Shown in pieces: positions 61,207 to 64,000 of a stretch of DNA of 64,000 nucleotides. Under the pieces are notes generated by a model, which had not been told where the DNA came from, did no database searches, and was given only the letters and a program-made list of their open reading frames with translations. The position numbers were made by a program, and so were the translations under genes. The stretch is from Sinorhizobium sp. A49 (GTDB lineage: Bacteria; Pseudomonadota; Alphaproteobacteria; Rhizobiales; Rhizobiaceae). Every line of letters begins with the position of its first letter. Position 1 is the stretch's first letter. The DNA is taken from the NCBI RefSeq assembly GCF_002002725.1, contig NZ_MUNW01000061.1, forward strand, positions 186,001 through 250,000, given 5' to 3'.

Positions 61207-61252
61207 GTATTCTGGCCGCATGGGAAAACCGGGCTTTTACGGAGCGAGACGA

Positions 61253-63442
61253 ATGGCAACGGCAATTCTCGAAGACGGCGCGGAAAGCTATACCACCAGG
61301 GGCGGCATCGTCGTCACCCGCAGGCGGCGCGAGGCCTCCTATGCGGATGCGATTTCCAGCTATGTCGACAGGCTGGATGAGCGCCGCGGCGCGGTGTTTT
61401 CGTCCAACTACGAATATCCCGGTCGCTATACCCGCTGGGACACCGCCGTCGTCGATCCGCCGCTCGGCATTTCCTCCTTCGGTCGCGCGCTCTGGATCGA
61501 GGCTTATAACGGCCGTGGCGAAGTTCTGCTGTCGATCATCGCAGAACATCTGAAAACCGTTGCCGACATCACGCTCGTCTCCTCTACGGCAACCCGTCTC
61601 GACCTGACGATCAACGTGCCCGACCGCGTCTTCACCGAGGAAGAGCGCTCGAAGATGCCGACGGTCTTCACCGTGCTTCGCGCCGTCACCAATCTCTTTC
61701 ATTCGGCAGAGGATGCGAACCTCGGCCTTTACGGCGCTTTTGGCTACGATCTCGCCTTCCAGTTCGACGCGATCGAGTTGAAGCTGAAGCGTCCTGACGA
61801 TCAGCGCGACATGGTGCTGTTCCTGCCGGACGAGATCCTGGTCGTCGACCACTACGCCGCCAAGGCCTGGATCGACCGCTACGATTTTGCCAAGGACGGC
61901 GCTTCGACCGAAGGCAAGACGGAAGAGATCGCCAGCGAACGCTTCCAGACCGTCGACAGCATTCCGCCGCATGGCGACCATCGCCCCGGCGAATATGCCG
62001 AACTCGTCGTCAAGGCGAAGGAGAGCTTCCGCCGCGGTGACCTTTTCGAAGTCGTGCCCGGCCAGAAATTCTTCGAGCGCTGCGACAGCAAGCCGTCGGA
62101 GATTTCCAACCGGTTGAAGGCGATCAACCCGTCGCCCTATTCCTTCTTCATCAATCTTGGAAATCAGGAATACCTGGTCGGCGCCTCGCCGGAAATGTTC
62201 GTTCGCGTGTCCGGCCGCCGCATCGAGACCTGCCCGATTTCGGGCACGATCAAGCGCGGTGACGACCCGATCGCCGACAGCGAGCAGATCCTCAAGCTCC
62301 TGAACTCCAAGAAGGACGAGTCCGAACTGACCATGTGCTCGGACGTCGACCGCAACGACAAGAGCCGTGTGTGCGTGCCCGGCTCGGTCAAGGTCATCGG
62401 TCGCCGCCAGATCGAGATGTATTCGCGCCTGATCCACACGGTCGACCACATCGAGGGCCGCCTGCGCGACGACATGGACGCCTTCGACGGTTTCTTGAGC
62501 CACGCCTGGGCCGTCACCGTCACCGGCGCGCCGAAACTCTGGGCGATGCGCTTCATCGAGAGCCACGAGAAGAGCCCGCGCGCCTGGTATGGCGGCGCCA
62601 TCGGCATGGTCGGCTTCAACGGCGACATGAACACTGGCCTGACGCTGCGCACCATCCGCATCAAGGACGGCATTGCCGAGGTGAGGGCGGGAGCGACGCT
62701 GCTCTACGATTCAAACCCGGAAGAAGAAGAAGCCGAAACCGAACTGAAGGCCTCTGCCATGATCGCAGCCATCCGTGACGCGAAATCCGCCAACGCCGCT
62801 AAGGCCGGCCGCGACGTCGCGGCCGTCGGTGCCGGCGTCAACATCCTGCTCGTCGACCACGAGGACAGCTTCGTGCACACGCTGGCGAACTATTTCCGCC
62901 AGACCGGCGCGACGGTCACGACGGTACGCACGCCGGTGGCCGAGGAGATCTTCGATCGGGTGAAGCCGGATCTGGTCGTGCTGTCGCCCGGGCCCGGCAA
63001 CCCGAAGGATTTCGACTGCAAGGCGACGATCAAGAAGGCGCGCGCCCGCGACCTGCCGATCTTCGGCGTCTGCCTCGGCCTGCAGGCGCTGGCTGAAGCC
63101 TATGGCGGCGACTTGCGGCAACTGGCGATCCCGATGCACGGCAAGCCTTCGCGCATTCGCGTGCTCGAGCCCGGTATCGTCTTTTCCGGCCTTGGCAAGG
63201 AGGTGACGGTCGGTCGCTATCACTCGATCTTTGCCGATCCGTCGAGCCTGCCGCGCGATTTCATGATCACCGCCGAAAGCGAGGACGGCACGATCATGGG
63301 TATCGAGCATACAAAGGAGCCGGTGGCGGCCGTGCAGTTCCACCCGGAATCGATCATGACGCTCGGCGGCGATGCCGGCATGCGCATGATCGAAAACGTG
63401 GTGGCGCATCTGGCCAAGCGGGCGAAGGTCAAGGCCGCTTAA
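61253..63442 (+). CDS. trpE: fused anthranilate synthase TrpE(G)
   Basis: The 729-residue protein fuses the chorismate-using TrpE component (about 1-510) to the glutamine amidotransferase TrpG (about 530-729), the rhizobial arrangement. TrpE hallmarks include [20 protein letters not shown] and [20 protein letters not shown]; the amidotransferase has the nucleophile Cys in [12 protein letters not shown] and the His-Glu pair in QFHPESIM. It makes anthranilate, the first step of tryptophan synthesis. The start at 61253 with GGAGCGAGACGA upstream gives the expected 729 residues. It is controlled by the trpL attenuator and followed by a terminator. Confidence 0.96.
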   Translation: MATAILEDGAESYTTRGGIVVTRRRREASYADAISSYVDRLDERRGAVFSSNYEYPGRYTRWDTAVVDPPLGISSFGRALWIEAYNGRGEVLLSIIAEHLKTVADITLVSSTATRLDLTINVPDRVFTEEERSKMPTVFTVLRAVTNLFHSAEDANLGLYGAFGYDLAFQFDAIELKLKRPDDQRDMVLFLPDEILVVDHYAAKAWIDRYDFAKDGASTEGKTEEIASERFQTVDSIPPHGDHRPGEYAELVVKAKESFRRGDLFEVVPGQKFFERCDSKPSEISNRLKAINPSPYSFFINLGNQEYLVGASPEMFVRVSGRRIETCPISGTIKRGDDPIADSEQILKLLNSKKDESELTMCSDVDRNDKSRVCVPGSVKVIGRRQIEMYSRLIHTVDHIEGRLRDDMDAFDGFLSHAWAVTVTGAPKLWAMRFIESHEKSPRAWYGGAIGMVGFNGDMNTGLTLRTIRIKDGIAEVRAGATLLYDSNPEEEEAETELKASAMIAAIRDAKSANAAKAGRDVAAVGAGVNILLVDHEDSFVHTLANYFRQTGATVTTVRTPVAEEIFDRVKPDLVVLSPGPGNPKDFDCKATIKKARARDLPIFGVCLGLQALAEAYGGDLRQLAIPMHGKPSRIRVLEPGIVFSGLGKEVTVGRYHSIFADPSSLPRDFMITAESEDGTIMGIEHTKEPVAAVQFHPESIMTLGGDAGMRMIENVVAHLAKRAKVKAA

Positions 63443-63465
63443 GCACGCTATCACAGACAGTCAGG

Positions 63466-63496
63466 CGCCGCCTCCTTGACCAGGGGCGGCGTTTTT
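63466..63496 (+). terminator. trpE(G) terminator
   Basis: CGCCGCC and GGCGGCG pair across a 12-base loop, followed by TTTTT. It starts 24 bases after the trpE(G) stop and may also serve the convergent LysR gene. Confidence 0.8.
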
Positions 63497-63519
63497 CGTT
63501 TGTCATTTTGCCAGCGTCT

Positions 63520-64000
63520 TCACGGGAGCCGTAGCGCTCCGGGGATTTCGCAATGGTCGGCAAACAGCCGCTCGCTGAGGAAATCGACGAAGACACGCAC
63601 CTTCGGCGACAGGTGCCGGTTCGATGGCCAGAGAAGGTGGAACTGGCTGGGCGCGTCGAGATGCGCATCGAGCACCGTCTTAAGCGCGCCATCGCCAAGC
63701 GGTCCGCGCGCCAGAAAGTCGGGCATGCAGCCGATGCCGAGACCGCTGATCACAGCGCCGCGCAAGGCTTCCATATTGTTGCAGGTCAAAACGGTCGGCA
63801 TCGGCGGCAAGGTGACAGGACCTGGCATTGCGATCGGCCAGTCCTGAAGTTTACGGCTGTTGGGAAAGCGAAACCGGATTGCCCGGTGACCGTCGAGATC
63901 CCTTGGGCATTCAGGAATGCCATGCTTTGCCAGATAGGACGGGGCTGCGCACAGGAGCAGCCGAAAGGGCCTGAACGCTCGCGACATCAGCCGGGAGTCG
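63520..64000 (-). CDS. LysR-family regulator, C-terminal part (cut by window end)
   Basis: The 160 residues visible are the C-terminal half of a LysR effector domain: SRAFRPFRLLLCAAPSYLAK, followed by DLDGHRAIRFRFPNSRKLQD, the MEALRGAVISGLGIGCMPDF segment, and LWPSNRHLSPKVRVFVDFLS near the end. The helix-turn-helix lies beyond position 64000. The LWPSNRHLSPKVR motif is typical of the large CrgA/DmlR-like subgroup. Target genes are outside the window. The frame is open to the edge with no defect. Confidence 0.85.
   Translation of the reverse strand, partial: DSRLMSRAFRPFRLLLCAAPSYLAKHGIPECPRDLDGHRAIRFRFPNSRKLQDWPIAMPGPVTLPPMPTVLTCNNMEALRGAVISGLGIGCMPDFLARGPLGDGALKTVLDAHLDAPSQFHLLWPSNRHLSPKVRVFVDFLSERLFADHCEIPGALRLP

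Noticed and set aside
58855-61221. 788-codon open frame on the - strand opposite shmR
   Set aside because: It runs antisense through the receptor and into the trpL region. The receptor frame has signal peptide, plug, barrel and terminal Phe, so the antisense frame is not a gene.

Overview
The window reads as chromosome of a fast-growing alpha-proteobacterial rhizobium, most likely Sinorhizobium/Ensifer or a close relative. The evidence is high-GC, densely packed genes together with several lineage markers: a BacA-type peptide transporter, NolR, a fused TrpE(G) preceded by a trpL leader with three Trp codons, a ChoXWV choline transporter, the mixed-function bdhA-xdhA-xdhB operon, a ShmR-type haem receptor with an iron-responsive operator, and rhizobial palindromic intergenic repeats. 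Gene identifications come from reading the protein sequences; no database search was run.

Layout. 1-3.2 kb: the 5' end of an MttB-family methyltransferase gene (cut by the window edge), a stand-alone MnmD with a divergent FAD oxidoreductase, and a PRC-barrel protein. 3.5-17.8 kb: purine catabolism. On the + strand are a DUF1045 gene, puuE, uraD, a possible 34-codon mini-gene, allA, uraH and a VOC protein. On the - strand are bdhA-xdhA-xdhB, a LysR gene, puuD-guaD and lldD. Together these cover guanine to xanthine, urate, 5-hydroxyisourate, OHCU and allantoin to allantoate, plus ureidoglycolate to glyoxylate; a separate adenine deaminase gene lies at 33-35 kb. 18-28.4 kb: glpK, an LLM oxidoreductase, a methionine aminopeptidase, an MFS transporter, bacA, a polysaccharide deacetylase, an NnrU-like protein, a YfgM-like TPR protein and der. 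28.4-41 kb: accessory metabolism, with an AraC regulator, a PEBP protein, a KDG-type sugar kinase divergent from an alpha-glucosidase, an AAC(6')-like acetyltransferase, ade, an omega-aminotransferase, a secreted GH9 cellulase and two Gfo/Idh oxidoreductases.

41-46.4 kb: nolR, a HugZ-like haem/flavin protein, choXWV and tdk. 46.5-54.5 kb: a small cytochrome c, then a compact operon of mostly unknown function made of a coiled-coil protein, an unknown 382-residue protein, an AAA ATPase, an unknown 429-residue protein and a membrane-anchored DUF2333 protein. This operon is interrupted by a DUF559 endonuclease-like gene sitting between two inverted REP elements. It is the best candidate here for an undescribed system. 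54.6-64 kb: fhs, a DUF1993 protein, a thioesterase-fold protein, an extensin-like protein, shmR, trpL-trpE(G) with its attenuator, and the end of a LysR gene.

From memory of the S. meliloti 1021 annotation, der/engA, bacA, glpK and bdhA-xdhAB lie on the pSymB megaplasmid there, whereas choXWV, shmR and trpE(G) are chromosomal. Finding both sets in one contiguous window suggests this genome keeps the arrangement that preceded the chromosome-to-pSymB translocation reported for S. meliloti. No rRNA, tRNA, insertion sequence, prophage or CRISPR array was seen.
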